From: Duganella sp. BJB480
Lineage (GTDB): Bacteria; Pseudomonadota; Gammaproteobacteria; Burkholderiales; Burkholderiaceae_D
DNA length: 64,000 nucleotides
Direction of reading: 5' to 3'
Assembly (NCBI GenBank): GCA_003416985.1
Contig: QVIN01000002.1
Span: 496,001 to 560,000, forward strand
Numbering within the stretch: the first letter of the stretch is position 1; each line of letters opens with the position of its first letter. The position numbers and the translations under genes are program-made. Positions 36,024 through 45,622 of this stretch are shown here, piece after piece. The notes below the pieces were generated by a model. It was not told the DNA's origin. It searched no databases and was given only the letters and a program-made list of their open reading frames with translations.

Positions 36024-36052
36024 TTTGGTTTCTTTGGGGCAGAGATATATGG

Positions 36053-36322
36053 TCACGACGTAGGCACATCACGTCGGAGCGGCCGCTTCAACGCAGCATT
36101 TGGCCCCTCCCCTTTCTTGAATCCTCGATCCCCCGCCATGAACGCTTCCAGCATATGTGGGACTAGAGCCAATGCGTCCACGGCCCCGCCATAAGTCTGC
36201 GAATGCAACGCTGCGTAGCGATCGAGATCGGCCTTCAGGTTAGCCGAGCAAACAAAGGTAAGTTTGACGCTTTCAGTCTTTGGGAGCGGGCCGAGGCGAA
36301 GTTTTGTGGTGGATGCGCTCAT
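36053..36322 (-). CDS. DUF2274-domain protein, last gene of the trb cluster
   Basis: 89-residue protein that typically follows trbI in Tn4371-type elements. It starts MSASTTKLRLGPLPKTESVK and carries the LKADLDRYAALHSQTYGGAV segment, an RHH-like short strand and two helices, so DNA binding is possible. The ATG at 36322 overlaps the trbI stop (ATGA). Its role in transfer is unknown; it may regulate or bind the element's end, which lies about 100 bp away. Confidence 0.85.
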   Translation of the reverse strand: MSASTTKLRLGPLPKTESVKLTFVCSANLKADLDRYAALHSQTYGGAVDALALVPHMLEAFMAGDRGFKKGEGPNAALKRPLRRDVPTS

Positions 36323-37632
36323 CGTGACGTACCCCTGTTGAAAAAAAGTGGCTGGTACGGCCGCAACACCAGATCCCGGTTGACGATGACGCGCACCGGC
36401 AGGCCGGGTCGCTCGGTCAGCGTCGGTTGGATATTCATGTTGTGCCGGGTCATCTCCTGTCCCACTTGGTTCACGGAGTCCTTCAGACTGTCGCGCCCGG
36501 CGATGACCACGCGGTCGCCACCGTTGCGGTTCTCCGGTGCGGCCAGCTCGGCGCCGACGCCTAGCAAGGTGGTCAGCGCAGCACCGGCAAAGACGCGATC
36601 CCAATGCCAATCAACGCCATCCTCCAGGCCCGCATAGCCGGCTGGATCGGTGCCGACCAGTTTGTCGAGCTGGAACGAGGATGTATCTGGCAGGATGACC
36701 CGGTTCCACACCACCTGCACGCGGCTCTGCCCATAGCTCACCTGGCTGTTGTATTTGCCCAGCAAGCGCGAGCCTTGCGGGATCAGCATGTACTTGCCGG
36801 TGGCCGTGTCGTAGACTGGCTCCGTCACCGTGGCGATGACATCGCCCGGCAAGTCGGACTTGATGCCCGTGACCAGCGCGGCGGCGATGACCGTACCGGC
36901 CATGACTTGGTACGGCGATGCGGGCATTTGCAGAGAGCCGGAATTACGGGTTTCCGTAGAACCGGCTTTGGATAGAAACGCCTCTTTCTGGTCTTGCCGG
37001 TTCTGTACTGCCGTGGGATCGGCGGACTGCGCGGCGGTTGAAGCCGGCCCAGCCGCCATCGGGTCGAAGGCGGCGTTCGCCGCCACTTGGGCCGCAGGTG
37101 CAGCCTGCGCCGACGCGGAAGCGGCAACCTTTTGGCCACTTGACCGGAAGAACACCGACGAAGCCGCCGCTTCCTCGCCCTGCTTCAAGCGCGCCAGGCG
37201 CTCGACCTCAGCCGGATCATGGCCGGATTGCGGGGCGCCGTAGCCTTGTGATTGCTGTTCGGCTTTGTGGATCGGTCCGCCCAGATCGCCCGGCAGCGGC
37301 GCGCCGAGCTGCGGCACTGCGGCTGGCAAAGTCGGCGTCAGCTTGGAATAGTCGGCCGGGAGTTGATCCAGCCCTTCGGAACGCGACACACGATCGACGT
37401 TGTATAACTCCTTCTGTTCGTCAGCGCCACGGCGCTGCGTCGATTGCAGCGACCAGATGGTGCTGCCGAGCACGGCGGTCGCCAGCCCGCCAACGAGGAC
37501 GGCCAGCATGCGCCGGTTCAAGCGCGTAACTGGGCGTGGCTGGGAACGCAGTGTCACGTTCTCGGGGGGCACTTTGGGCGGCACGTCTGGCATCGAAGTG
37601 TCAGAGGCATTGTTCGCTTGGCTCATGGTCAA
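36319..37632 (-). CDS. trbI: Conjugal transfer protein TrbI (VirB10-like)
   Basis: 437-residue VirB10 homologue that spans the envelope and links the inner-membrane pump to the outer-membrane pore. A cytoplasmic Pro-rich N-terminus is followed by one membrane helix (43-61, LAVLVGGLATAVLGSTIW), a long variable periplasmic linker, and the conserved C-terminal beta barrel region (VMAGTVIAAALVTGIKSDLP, DVIATVTEPVYDTATGKYML, IPQGSRLLGKYNSQVSYGQS). It overlaps trbG by 4 bp. All ten trb genes run leftward as one operon. Confidence 0.95.
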   Translation of the reverse strand: MTMSQANNASDTSMPDVPPKVPPENVTLRSQPRPVTRLNRRMLAVLVGGLATAVLGSTIWSLQSTQRRGADEQKELYNVDRVSRSEGLDQLPADYSKLTPTLPAAVPQLGAPLPGDLGGPIHKAEQQSQGYGAPQSGHDPAEVERLARLKQGEEAAASSVFFRSSGQKVAASASAQAAPAAQVAANAAFDPMAAGPASTAAQSADPTAVQNRQDQKEAFLSKAGSTETRNSGSLQMPASPYQVMAGTVIAAALVTGIKSDLPGDVIATVTEPVYDTATGKYMLIPQGSRLLGKYNSQVSYGQSRVQVVWNRVILPDTSSFQLDKLVGTDPAGYAGLEDGVDWHWDRVFAGAALTTLLGVGAELAAPENRNGGDRVVIAGRDSLKDSVNQVGQEMTRHNMNIQPTLTERPGLPVRVIVNRDLVLRPYQPLFFNRGTSR

Positions 37633-38642
37633 TTCCTCCGCGTTACGCCCAGAATCCCATCCGTGCGCTCGATACGCACCACGTCGTCCCCTTTGTCGCC
37701 ACTCCCACCACCCAGGCGCAGTTCGGCCGCACCGAACAGGCGATCCACGATGTAATACGGTGAGCGGAAACGGTAGTTCACCAGTTGCCCATCACCTTGA
37801 GCTCCGATGACGAACAACGGCGGCAGCTCGCCCTGCGCGATGCCGCCGGGAAATTGGATATAGACCTTCTCGCCATCGTCGAAGGCACGCAGCGGTTTCC
37901 ATGGTGGATTGCTACCGCTGATCGCGTAGCGGAAGCGGATCTTCTCCAGCGACAGTCCCGCATCCACCGGTGCGGCGACCTGCGCCGCCTGCGACTGGCG
38001 CTGCAAAGCCAGCATGCGGTCTTTTGGATAGTCCCAGGACACGGACGCCATCCATGCCTTTTCGGTCGAGGTCAACTCAAGCAGATAAGTGCGCCGGTTA
38101 GTCGTCACCACCAGATTGGTCTTCAGACCGCTGCGCGTAGGTTTGACCAGCACACTCACGCGCAGGTCGGCACCCGTGCCGCTGGACGTGTCGCCCACGA
38201 TCCAGCGCACGGTATCGCCGGCAGCAACCGTCACCAGTTCCTCGCCCGGCTGGAGCGACACGACTGTCACCCGGCCCGGACTGGCATAGACCTGGTACAG
38301 CGCACCATCGGTGAATGGCCAAACCTGGATCGCATTGACGTAGCCCTCACGGGTAGGCGCGATGCGCGCCTCCTGGTTGGCGCGAGACACTCGCAGCTTC
38401 TCGTCAGCAGGTTCTGGTGTGGATTTTTCATCGGCATGCCCCGGCAAGGGCTTCAACTGCTCGGGCAGTGGCAAAGGCTGTGGAACGGCCACCACTTCAA
38501 CCGGCTTGGGCGGCTCCGGCAAAGGCTGCGCTTGCACCGCCTCATCCAGCGTGATGGTCGGCGGCGGCTTGCCTTGCGTGGCGCAGCCTGCAAGGGCTAT
38601 TAGCAGGGACAGAAATACGTAAATGCGCAAAGTTGGTTTCAT
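37629..38642 (-). CDS. trbG: Conjugal transfer lipoprotein TrbG (VirB9-like)
   Basis: 337-residue VirB9-type outer-membrane pore part. The signal ends in a lipobox (LIALAGC, Cys20), unlike plain VirB9 proteins, so it may also supply the VirB7-like anchor. A Pro-rich linker of about 60 residues precedes the beta domain: IQVWPFTDGALYQVYASPGR, then TVVSLQPGEELVTVAAGDTV and the C-terminal VYIQFPGGIAQGELPPLFVI with YRFRSPYYIVDRLFGAAELR. It overlaps trbF and trbI by 4 bp each. Confidence 0.95.
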   Translation of the reverse strand: MKPTLRIYVFLSLLIALAGCATQGKPPPTITLDEAVQAQPLPEPPKPVEVVAVPQPLPLPEQLKPLPGHADEKSTPEPADEKLRVSRANQEARIAPTREGYVNAIQVWPFTDGALYQVYASPGRVTVVSLQPGEELVTVAAGDTVRWIVGDTSSGTGADLRVSVLVKPTRSGLKTNLVVTTNRRTYLLELTSTEKAWMASVSWDYPKDRMLALQRQSQAAQVAAPVDAGLSLEKIRFRYAISGSNPPWKPLRAFDDGEKVYIQFPGGIAQGELPPLFVIGAQGDGQLVNYRFRSPYYIVDRLFGAAELRLGGGSGDKGDDVVRIERTDGILGVTRRN

Positions 38643-39343
38643 GGTTTGGCTCCTTCGGAAGAATCGAGTTCACGGCTCCACGACAACCCATTGACGTAGA
38701 TGCCCAGTGGATTGCGGCGCAAGCGTTCTTCGGTGCGCGGCGTTTGCAGCACGATGGACACCACCGCCGTCCAGCGCTCCAGGCCGGCTGCTGCGCCGTT
38801 GACATAGCGGCGCTCTGTCCAGCGCACGTTGAATGACGCATCGCTGGCGCGCACGATGCTGGTGATCTGCACCGTCACCGACTCCTTGCCGACGCGCGCG
38901 AACGGGTCGTTGGTGTGTGCGTAGTCGTTGAGCACGGCCGCGCCACGGTCGGTGGTGTAGTCGTAGGCATCGAGCCAGTTCTGGCGCACGACGATGGGGT
39001 CGATGGACAGCGAACGCACAAGCGTGATGAAACGTCCCAAGTGATGCGCCGTCTGCGCATCGTTGGGCTTGTATGGCGTGGCAGCTTCACCAACTGCGCG
39101 CACCTGCCCGCCGCTGTCCACCTCCACCACAAAGGGCGTGACGATGGATTGCGCCGAGCGCCAGACCAGACCGCCAGCCATCAGCAGGGCCAGCACCAAA
39201 CAGCCGAAAGCCATCAGCCGCCAGTTCTTTGCCTGCACGCGGGCCGAACCGATACGGTCATCCCAGACCTGTTCTGCGGATTGATACGGGGTGGCCGGCT
39301 GCGGCGTATCCGCATAGCGCACCAGTGGACGTTTGAATCGCAT
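38639..39343 (-). CDS. trbF: Conjugal transfer protein TrbF (VirB8-like)
   Basis: 234-residue inner-membrane assembly protein of the VirB8 family. It has a short cytoplasmic part, one membrane helix (44-61, MAFGCLVLALLMAGGLVW) and a periplasmic NTF2-like domain (VRSLSIDPIVVRQNWLDAYD, YDYTTDRGAAVLNDYAHTND, then SWSRELD near the end). An AAGGAG ribosome site precedes the start. It organises the pore core with TrbG and TrbI. Confidence 0.95.
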   Translation of the reverse strand: MRFKRPLVRYADTPQPATPYQSAEQVWDDRIGSARVQAKNWRLMAFGCLVLALLMAGGLVWRSAQSIVTPFVVEVDSGGQVRAVGEAATPYKPNDAQTAHHLGRFITLVRSLSIDPIVVRQNWLDAYDYTTDRGAAVLNDYAHTNDPFARVGKESVTVQITSIVRASDASFNVRWTERRYVNGAAAGLERWTAVVSIVLQTPRTEERLRRNPLGIYVNGLSWSRELDSSEGAKP

Positions 39344-39355
39344 GAGATGTTCTCC

Positions 39356-40753
39356 TTATGAATCCGAGGGGTCGCGCAGACTGGGGCTACTGCCCGAGCC
39401 GCCACCATCCCCACCGCGCAGCGTGTGGGCGACGGTTGAGGCGGCATGGCTGATCTGCTGGCGACGATGCAGGCGCTTGGCCCACGCGGGTTGTTGGGTA
39501 TCTGCTGGCGCGGCATCGGTATCGGCACCGCCTTGAGCGGACGGGCGATTCGCAGCGCTGGCCGCGCCAGCGCCCGACCCAGCGCCGGATGCTGGAGCAT
39601 CCGGCTTAATGGCCGCCGCAGCCCGATCCTTCATCGACTTAGCTCCGGCGGCGACCTTTTGCCCGACCGATTGCGCCCCTGTCTTGGCGACGTTGCCCAG
39701 GCCTGCCGCCGCGCCCTTGATGCCGCCACCGGCGCCGGCAGAACCGGCCTGGAATGCGGACTTCGCGCTGCTGGCGGTCGAGGCCATCGAGCGGGCACCG
39801 CTCGCGGCCATCTTTGCGGCACCCGGCGCCATGCGCGCACCGGCAGCGACGGCGCTACCGACACCCGTTGCGGCAGCTCCCACGGCGACCGCTGCTCCAG
39901 CGGCACCCAAGGCAGTTCCCGCGACGGCACCAGCACCCAACTGCGGCGCCCCTGACACCAGCCCAGTCGCGATGCCAGGCCCGAAGATCCCCAGGCCCAG
40001 CATCGCCAGTGCGGCGAGCATGATGGTCAGCGCGTAATCAATGGAAGGGTCCGTCCCTGGAGGCGTGCGAAATTCGGCGAACAGGCCCGTGCCAATCCCC
40101 ACGATGACCGCCAGCACCAGCACCTTGATGCCCGACGACACCACGTTACCCAGCACCTTTTCAGCGAGGAACGAAGTCTTGTTCCACAGCGCAAACGGCA
40201 CCAGCACGAAGCCTGCAAGCGTGGTCAGCTTGAACTCGATCAAGGTAACGAAGAGCTGCACCGCGAGCACGAAGAAACTCACGATCAGCACCAGCCAGGC
40301 CAGGAACAACACGACGACCACGTCAATGTTCACAAACACTTCAGGGAATCCCGCCACCTCGCTGATCTGCTTCAAAATTGGCGCACCGGCATCGACGCCG
40401 ACCTTGGCCAGCCGCCCCGGCTGCAGGAACTCGGCCTGTGAGATCGTCGAACCAGACGCCAGCAGCCCCAGCCCGGAGAAAGACCGGAACACGATGCCAG
40501 CCAGCAGATTGAAGTTGCCGATGATGTAGGCGAAGGCGCCCACATACAGCACCTTCTTGATGAGCTTGCCCATGATGTCGTCGCCGCCACCGCTGGCATG
40601 GCTCATGGCCCAGAACAGCCCGGCCAGCGTCATGTCGATCACCACCAACGTTGCGGTCAGGAAGGCAACTTCTCCGCGCAGCAAACCGAAGCCGGAGTCG
40701 ATGTAGCGCGAGAAGACATTGAGAAAATGATCGATGATGGAAACGTCATTCAT
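39356..40753 (-). CDS. trbL: Conjugal transfer protein TrbL (VirB6-like)
   Basis: 465-residue polytopic inner-membrane protein. Five to seven membrane helices occupy residues 1-250 (for example VVVLFLAWLVLIVSFFVLAV and ALTIMLAALAMLGLGIFGPG). From about 260 onward it is a long Ala/Gly-rich and Ser-rich cytoplasmic tail with low complexity, ending in a Gly/Ser run. It belongs to the export channel base. It is 9 bp downstream of trbJ. Confidence 0.93.
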   Translation of the reverse strand: MNDVSIIDHFLNVFSRYIDSGFGLLRGEVAFLTATLVVIDMTLAGLFWAMSHASGGGDDIMGKLIKKVLYVGAFAYIIGNFNLLAGIVFRSFSGLGLLASGSTISQAEFLQPGRLAKVGVDAGAPILKQISEVAGFPEVFVNIDVVVVLFLAWLVLIVSFFVLAVQLFVTLIEFKLTTLAGFVLVPFALWNKTSFLAEKVLGNVVSSGIKVLVLAVIVGIGTGLFAEFRTPPGTDPSIDYALTIMLAALAMLGLGIFGPGIATGLVSGAPQLGAGAVAGTALGAAGAAVAVGAAATGVGSAVAAGARMAPGAAKMAASGARSMASTASSAKSAFQAGSAGAGGGIKGAAAGLGNVAKTGAQSVGQKVAAGAKSMKDRAAAAIKPDAPASGAGSGAGAASAANRPSAQGGADTDAAPADTQQPAWAKRLHRRQQISHAASTVAHTLRGGDGGGSGSSPSLRDPSDS

Positions 40754-40762
40754 GGCGCCCCC

Positions 40763-41491
40763 TCAGTGACCGTAAAAATCGACGGTCTGCGGCGTGTACG
40801 GCGTGCCGTCACCGATGAAGCGCCGCCGCACCTCGCGGGCACGTTCCTGTACGGCGACGATGCGCGCTTGTTCCAGTGCGGTGGCCCGGTCTTGGGTGAT
40901 TTGTAGTTGCTGTGCCTGGATGGCCTGCCGCGCTTGTAGGGCCAGCAGTTGGTTGGTTGCCTGCGTGGCTTGCAGCGCACCCACGGCCGACTGGCTGCGG
41001 TTCACCAGATCGGTCAATGTCTGCTCGTCGGATGCGAAGTTCTGCACCGCCTGCGACTGCACCTTGGTCGCGGTGCGCAGCGCTTCCAGCGAATTGCGCC
41101 AGCGCGAACGCGCATCAGTCGCCATCTGCGTTCCCGAAATGGAAGCGGAATACGCATCAGGGTAGAGCCGCTGGAATTCGGTCTCCATCTGCGAAACGTT
41201 GAACGCCAGTCCTTGCGCCTGCTGGATGAGCTGGTTGGTTGCCGACAGCGACGCACGCAATTCATTCAATGCGCTGAAGTCCAGGCCGGTGAGGTTCTTC
41301 GCCTCGTTCATCAGCGACTGCGCCTGATTCTGCAACTGCCTGATCTGGTTGTTGATCTGCTCTAGCGAGCGCGCGGCCGTCATGATGTTCTGGGCCAGGT
41401 TGGACGGATCGATCACGACCCACTGCGCGTGTGCGGCGGGCATGAGGGTTACCAGCGTTGCGGCGGCAATGGCGAGGATGGTCTTTTTCAT
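40763..41491 (-). CDS. trbJ: Conjugal transfer protein TrbJ (VirB5-like)
   Basis: 242-residue periplasmic VirB5-type minor pilus protein. A signal peptide (MKKTILAIAAATLVTLMPAA, cut after AHA) precedes a long coiled helix bundle (QNIMTAARSLEQINNQIRQL and SLMNEAKNLTGLDFSALNEL). The C-terminal RFIGDGTPYTP at 224-234 recurs almost unchanged at the C-terminus of the EexN lipoprotein, 7 kb away. A clear AGGAGA site precedes the start, which overlaps the trbE stop by 4 bp. Confidence 0.94.
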   Translation of the reverse strand: MKKTILAIAAATLVTLMPAAHAQWVVIDPSNLAQNIMTAARSLEQINNQIRQLQNQAQSLMNEAKNLTGLDFSALNELRASLSATNQLIQQAQGLAFNVSQMETEFQRLYPDAYSASISGTQMATDARSRWRNSLEALRTATKVQSQAVQNFASDEQTLTDLVNRSQSAVGALQATQATNQLLALQARQAIQAQQLQITQDRATALEQARIVAVQERAREVRRRFIGDGTPYTPQTVDFYGH

Positions 41492-43926
41492 GGTGCGTTC
41501 TCCTGTTGAACTGACGAAGAGGAAGGAAAGGACGGAACAAGGTCGGCGGCCCAGTCAAGGCCGCGATGGCGCAGCCAGGCGGCTGCGAAGTCGTGAGACG
41601 GCACCGAGCGGGATACCGCATCAATGTCACGCTGGTCCTGCGGCGTCGAGGCGCCGGCAAAGGCCAGCGTGACCGGTCCCAGATCTAGGTCGAACAAGCG
41701 ATTGCCCAGCCGCGACTGATAGTAGTAGTCGCGCTTGGGAACCGCCTCGGCCACGATGTCAATCTGGCGACGGTTCAAACCGAAGCCTTCGTAGATCACC
41801 CTGATCTGCGGTTCGGTCGCCTGCGGATTGGGCAGGAAGATGCGGCTCGCGCAGCTCTCGATGATCGCGGGCGCGATGGCCGAATCCTTGATGTCGGCCA
41901 GTGACTGCGTGGCGAAGATGACGCTGACGTTCTTCTTGCGCAGCGTCTTCAACCACTGACGGATACGTGCGGCAAACACCGGGGCATCGAGGAACAACCA
42001 AGCTTCGTCCAGAATGAGCAAGGTCGGCGCGCCGTCAAACCGTTCGTCGAAGCGCGCGAACAGATAGCCCAGCACGGCCAGCACAGCGGCTTTGCTGTGC
42101 ATCAGCTCTTCCATCTCGAAGCACTGCACGGAGCCAGACCCCAGGCGATCCGAATCTGCGTCCAGCAGCTTGCCGTGCGCGCCGCCAAGCACGTAAGGCT
42201 GCAAGGCCTGGCGCAAGGCATTCGATTGCAGCAGCACCGACAGCCCGGTCAAGGTGCGCTGCTCTACCGGCGCACCGGCCAGGCTTCTCAGCGCCGACCA
42301 GACTGCGGCCTTCTCATCCGGGCCGACGGCCACTCCTTCATGCAGCAATCGACCTTCGAGCCATTCAGAGGCCCAGGTGCGGTAGCTCTCCTGATCGATG
42401 CGGGCCAGCGGCTGGAAGGCGATCTCGCCGTCCGTGCCCAAGTCGTAATGTTCACCGCCCAGTCCCAGGATGGTGGCGCGCATCGAGCGCCCCATGTCGA
42501 AGGCAAAGATGCGCGAGCCGGGATAGCGGCGGAACTGCATCGCCAAGGTAGCCAGCAACACAGACTTACCCATGCCAGTAGGCCCCACGACCAGCGTGTG
42601 GCCCACGTCGCCGATGTGCGTCACCAGCCGGAACGGCGTGGCGCCATCGGTGCGCGTCACGATCAACGGCGGCCCATCCAGATGCTCATTGCGTTCCGGC
42701 CCGGCCCATACGGCCGATACGGGCATCAGGTGCGCCAGGTTCAGCGTCGAGATGATGGGTTGCCGCACGTTGGCATAGGCATTGCCCGGAATCGAGGACA
42801 GCCACGCGTCAACGGCATTGAGCGTTTCCGGGATCGTGACGAAGCCGCGTCCCTGGATGACACGCTCAATCCGGCGCAGCTTTTCATCGGCGACAGAAGG
42901 ATCTGCATCGAGCACCGTCACCGTGGCCGTGACATAGCCGAAGGCGACTTGATCGCTGCCCAGCTCCTGCAGGGCAGCATCGGCATCCGCTGACTTGTTC
43001 GAGGCGTCGGTATCGACCAGCGGGCTTTCTTGCTGGAAGATGGTTTCGCGTAGCAGCGCCACCACGTTCTTGCGCTTGGCAAACCACTGGCGGCGCAGGC
43101 GCGTGAGTTCCTTTTCTGCTTCGGACTTGTCCATGCACAGAAAGCGCGTGGACCAGCGGTAGGCGAAGCCCAGTCGGTTCAAGTCGTCCAGCAACCCTGG
43201 CCAGGTCGAGGTAGGGAAACCGCGCACCGATGCCACGCGCAGGTGCTGGTCGCCCAGCATGGGTGCCAAACCTCCCACTAATGCGGAATCGGCCAGCAAG
43301 GCATCGAGGTAGAACGGATGTTCTGGCACAGCCACCCGATAGCGCCGCATGGAAACGGTCGCATGCAAGTAGGTCAGGGTCTCGCTGTCGTCCAGCCAGA
43401 CTATCTCTGGCATGACGCCATCGAGCAGGTCAAAGAAACGATCCGTCTCCGAGACGAACGACTCCAGCCGCTCGCGCCAGTCCACGCCGCCCTGCGGCGT
43501 GTTCTCGTACAGCAGCTTGGCGGCGCGAGCACGGGATTCCTCGGCGGGCAGGTACGCCAGCGTCAGGTGGTAGCTGCTCTCGAAGTGGCTGTGGTCCTCC
43601 TCGAACGAGGCCCGACGCTCTTCGTCCACCAGCCAGGACAGCGACTCAGGAAATTTTGATTTCGGATAGTCGGCAGCGGCGCGCCGTTCGGCTTCCACGA
43701 ACAAGGCCCAGCCCGATCCCAGCCTGCGCAGCGCGTTGTTCAAACGCGCCGACGTGGCGATCAGTTCGCCCTGCGTGGCGCTGTCCAGGTCGGGCCCACG
43801 AAAGCGCGCCGTGCGCTGGAACGAGCCATCCTTGTTCAAGACGATGCCCGACGCGACCAATCCGGCCCAGGGCAGCCAGTCGGCCAGCAGCGCGGGACGC
43901 TTGCGGTATTCAGCGAGATTCATCAT
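41488..43926 (-). CDS. trbE: Conjugal transfer ATPase TrbE (VirB4-like)
   Basis: 812-residue VirB4-type ATPase that drives pilus assembly and substrate transfer. The N-terminal half is the VirB4 CagE-like region. The motor has the Walker A motif GPTGMGKS at 448-455, Walker B in TLLILDEAWLFLDAPVFAAR and the QSLADIKDSAIAPAIIESCA segment. The alternative start three bases later does not matter. It overlaps trbJ by 4 bp and lies 21 bp after trbD. Confidence 0.96.
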   Translation of the reverse strand: MMNLAEYRKRPALLADWLPWAGLVASGIVLNKDGSFQRTARFRGPDLDSATQGELIATSARLNNALRRLGSGWALFVEAERRAAADYPKSKFPESLSWLVDEERRASFEEDHSHFESSYHLTLAYLPAEESRARAAKLLYENTPQGGVDWRERLESFVSETDRFFDLLDGVMPEIVWLDDSETLTYLHATVSMRRYRVAVPEHPFYLDALLADSALVGGLAPMLGDQHLRVASVRGFPTSTWPGLLDDLNRLGFAYRWSTRFLCMDKSEAEKELTRLRRQWFAKRKNVVALLRETIFQQESPLVDTDASNKSADADAALQELGSDQVAFGYVTATVTVLDADPSVADEKLRRIERVIQGRGFVTIPETLNAVDAWLSSIPGNAYANVRQPIISTLNLAHLMPVSAVWAGPERNEHLDGPPLIVTRTDGATPFRLVTHIGDVGHTLVVGPTGMGKSVLLATLAMQFRRYPGSRIFAFDMGRSMRATILGLGGEHYDLGTDGEIAFQPLARIDQESYRTWASEWLEGRLLHEGVAVGPDEKAAVWSALRSLAGAPVEQRTLTGLSVLLQSNALRQALQPYVLGGAHGKLLDADSDRLGSGSVQCFEMEELMHSKAAVLAVLGYLFARFDERFDGAPTLLILDEAWLFLDAPVFAARIRQWLKTLRKKNVSVIFATQSLADIKDSAIAPAIIESCASRIFLPNPQATEPQIRVIYEGFGLNRRQIDIVAEAVPKRDYYYQSRLGNRLFDLDLGPVTLAFAGASTPQDQRDIDAVSRSVPSHDFAAAWLRHRGLDWAADLVPSFPSSSSVQQENAP

Positions 43927-43947
43927 GGCGTGTTCTCCTTGTCGGCC

Positions 43948-44232
43948 TCACACGTCCAGCAGCGGGCGGTGCTTGATGTGCCGGGCGAACACGGCCATGA
44001 ACTGAGGATCGAGCCGCGCACCCCAGACCGCCAGCGAATGGCCGACGATCCACAGCACCAGACCGGGAATCCACAGTTGCAGGCCCAAGCCGACGGCGGC
44101 GGCCAGCGTGCCGTTGGCAATCGCCACGGTGCGCGGCGCGCCGCCCAGCAGGATCGGTTCGGTCAGCGAGCGATGCAGCGGAATCTCGAAACCACTGGCG
44201 AAGCCCGCAGCGAATTCATTGGTGGCGTTCAT
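43948..44232 (-). CDS. trbD: Conjugal transfer protein TrbD (VirB3-like)
   Basis: 94-residue inner-membrane protein with one or two helices (GTLAAAVGLGLQLWIPGLVL, then WIVGHSLAVWGARLDPQFM), matching VirB3/TrbD. The N-terminal FEIPLHRSLTEPILLGGAPR is the family signature. It overlaps trbC by 4 bp. Confidence 0.94.
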   Translation of the reverse strand: MNATNEFAAGFASGFEIPLHRSLTEPILLGGAPRTVAIANGTLAAAVGLGLQLWIPGLVLWIVGHSLAVWGARLDPQFMAVFARHIKHRPLLDV

Positions 44233-44588
44233 GCGACCACCGCCCCGCCCGAGAACGAGAAGAACGACAGGAAGAACGAGGACGCGGCGAACGCGATCGA
44301 GAGTCCGAACACGATCTGGATCAGCTTGCGAAAGCCACCCGAGGTGTCACCAAAGGCCAGGGCCAGGCCGGTGGAAATGATGATGATCACCGCGACGATC
44401 CGGGCCACGGGCCCCTGGATCGATTCAAGGATGGATTGCAGCGGCCCTTCCCAAGGCATGCTGGAACCGGCCGCGTGGGCAGTCGTTGCCAGGCACAACA
44501 TCAGCGCGGCGAGCACGGCAACGTGCAACGCCAGCCGCAGATGCGGATTTACAGAAAAGCGGGAAGTCAAAAAAACGGTGTGCGTCAT
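44229..44588 (-). CDS. trbC: Conjugal transfer pilin TrbC (VirB2-like)
   Basis: 119-residue prepilin. It has an N-terminal leader with a hydrophobic core ending near AHA (residues 37-39), then the pilin core WEGPLQSILESIQGPVARIV with two membrane segments (VAVIIIISTGLALAFG and LSIAFAASSFFLSFFSF). In RP4 the TrbC pilin is made cyclic. No TraF peptidase gene is visible in this window. It overlaps trbB and trbD by 4 bp. Confidence 0.93.
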   Translation of the reverse strand: MTHTVFLTSRFSVNPHLRLALHVAVLAALMLCLATTAHAAGSSMPWEGPLQSILESIQGPVARIVAVIIIISTGLALAFGDTSGGFRKLIQIVFGLSIAFAASSFFLSFFSFSGGAVVA

Positions 44589-45622
44589 GGCAGTTCTCCA
44601 GGGGTGGTTGAGGAAGGGAGCGAGATGGTTGGAAGCGGCGGCGCAAGCGCGTCGTCGAGTTGGTAGCCGTGGCCGTCAAAACCGACGACGCGGGCGATGG
44701 TCTGGACATGGCGGGCGCGGCCGCGCCCGGCGATGAAGACGACGACATTCACCGCCTCGGCGATCAGCGCACGCGGCGGTGTCAAAGCGACTTCGAGGAT
44801 CAGTTGTTCCAGGCGCAGCAGTGCGCCGTGGGCGGAACTGGCGTGGATGGTGGCGATACCACCGGGGTGGCCGGTGCCCCAGACCTTGATGAGGTCCAGT
44901 GCCTCGCCACCGCGCACCTCGCCGACGATGACGCGGTCAGGCCGCAGCCGCATCGTGGCCCGTACCAGTTCGGCCATCGACACCACGTTGGCCCGCGTGC
45001 GCAGCGATACGTGGTCGCGGGCTGCACACTGAAGCTCCACGGTGTCTTCAAGCACCAGCACCCGGTCGCCGGTGGCGGCGATCTCGGCCAACAGCGCGTT
45101 GGCCAGCGTGGTCTTGCCGGTGCTTGTGCCCCCAGCGATCAGGATGTTCTGCCGCTCACGCACCGCACGGCGCAGGAACTCGGCTTGTTCCTCGGTCAGG
45201 ATGCCATCGACGACATAGCGCTCCAGACCGATGATGTTCACGGCGCGCTTGCGCAAGGCAAAGGCCGGTCCCGGCGCAGCCGGCGGCAAGATGCCCTCGA
45301 AACGTTCACCCGTTTCCGGCAGCTCGGCGGTGAGCAGTGGCTGGCCGCGATGCACCTCGGTGCCGACATGGGCTGCAACCAGCCGGATGATGCGTTCGCC
45401 ATCGGCCTCGGACAGCTTGACGCCTGTGGGTGAGCGGCCCGACGACAGCCGATCAATCCACAAGGAGCCATCCGGGTTGAGCATGATCTCCACCACGTCC
45501 GGATCTTCCAGCGCGGCGGCGATCAGTGGCCCCATCGCCGTGCGCAGCATGCGGATGCGCCGGTCCAGCGACGTGGCGGCTGATGATGACGGCGCGGGCT
45601 GCAACTTCGGAACGGCGCTCAT
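44585..45622 (-). CDS. trbB: Conjugal transfer ATPase TrbB (VirB11-like)
   Basis: 345-residue hexameric traffic ATPase of the VirB11/PulE family. The N-terminal domain has [20 protein letters not shown]. The ATPase core carries Walker A GGTSTGKT at 164-171, the Asp box with [20 protein letters not shown], Walker B at [20 protein letters not shown] and the His box [20 protein letters not shown]. It overlaps the CopG gene by 4 bp and trbC by 4 bp. Confidence 0.96.
   Translation of the reverse strand: MSAVPKLQPAPSSSAATSLDRRIRMLRTAMGPLIAAALEDPDVVEIMLNPDGSLWIDRLSSGRSPTGVKLSEADGERIIRLVAAHVGTEVHRGQPLLTAELPETGERFEGILPPAAPGPAFALRKRAVNIIGLERYVVDGILTEEQAEFLRRAVRERQNILIAGGTSTGKTTLANALLAEIAATGDRVLVLEDTVELQCAARDHVSLRTRANVVSMAELVRATMRLRPDRVIVGEVRGGEALDLIKVWGTGHPGGIATIHASSAHGALLRLEQLILEVALTPPRALIAEAVNVVVFIAGRGRARHVQTIARVVGFDGHGYQLDDALAPPLPTISLPSSTTPGELP

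Larger units (their letters stand above)
35506..36052. other. Junction between defence island and Tn4371-like ICE
   Basis: About 547 bp without a gene. It contains the right guaA-like site (35667-35681), a candidate ICE attachment core (35944-35951) and a hairpin terminator (35993-36023), listed separately. The 260 bp between the two candidate ends carries short repeats (CTTTACCGTC twice at about 35739-35760) and nothing I recognise. Confidence 0.45.
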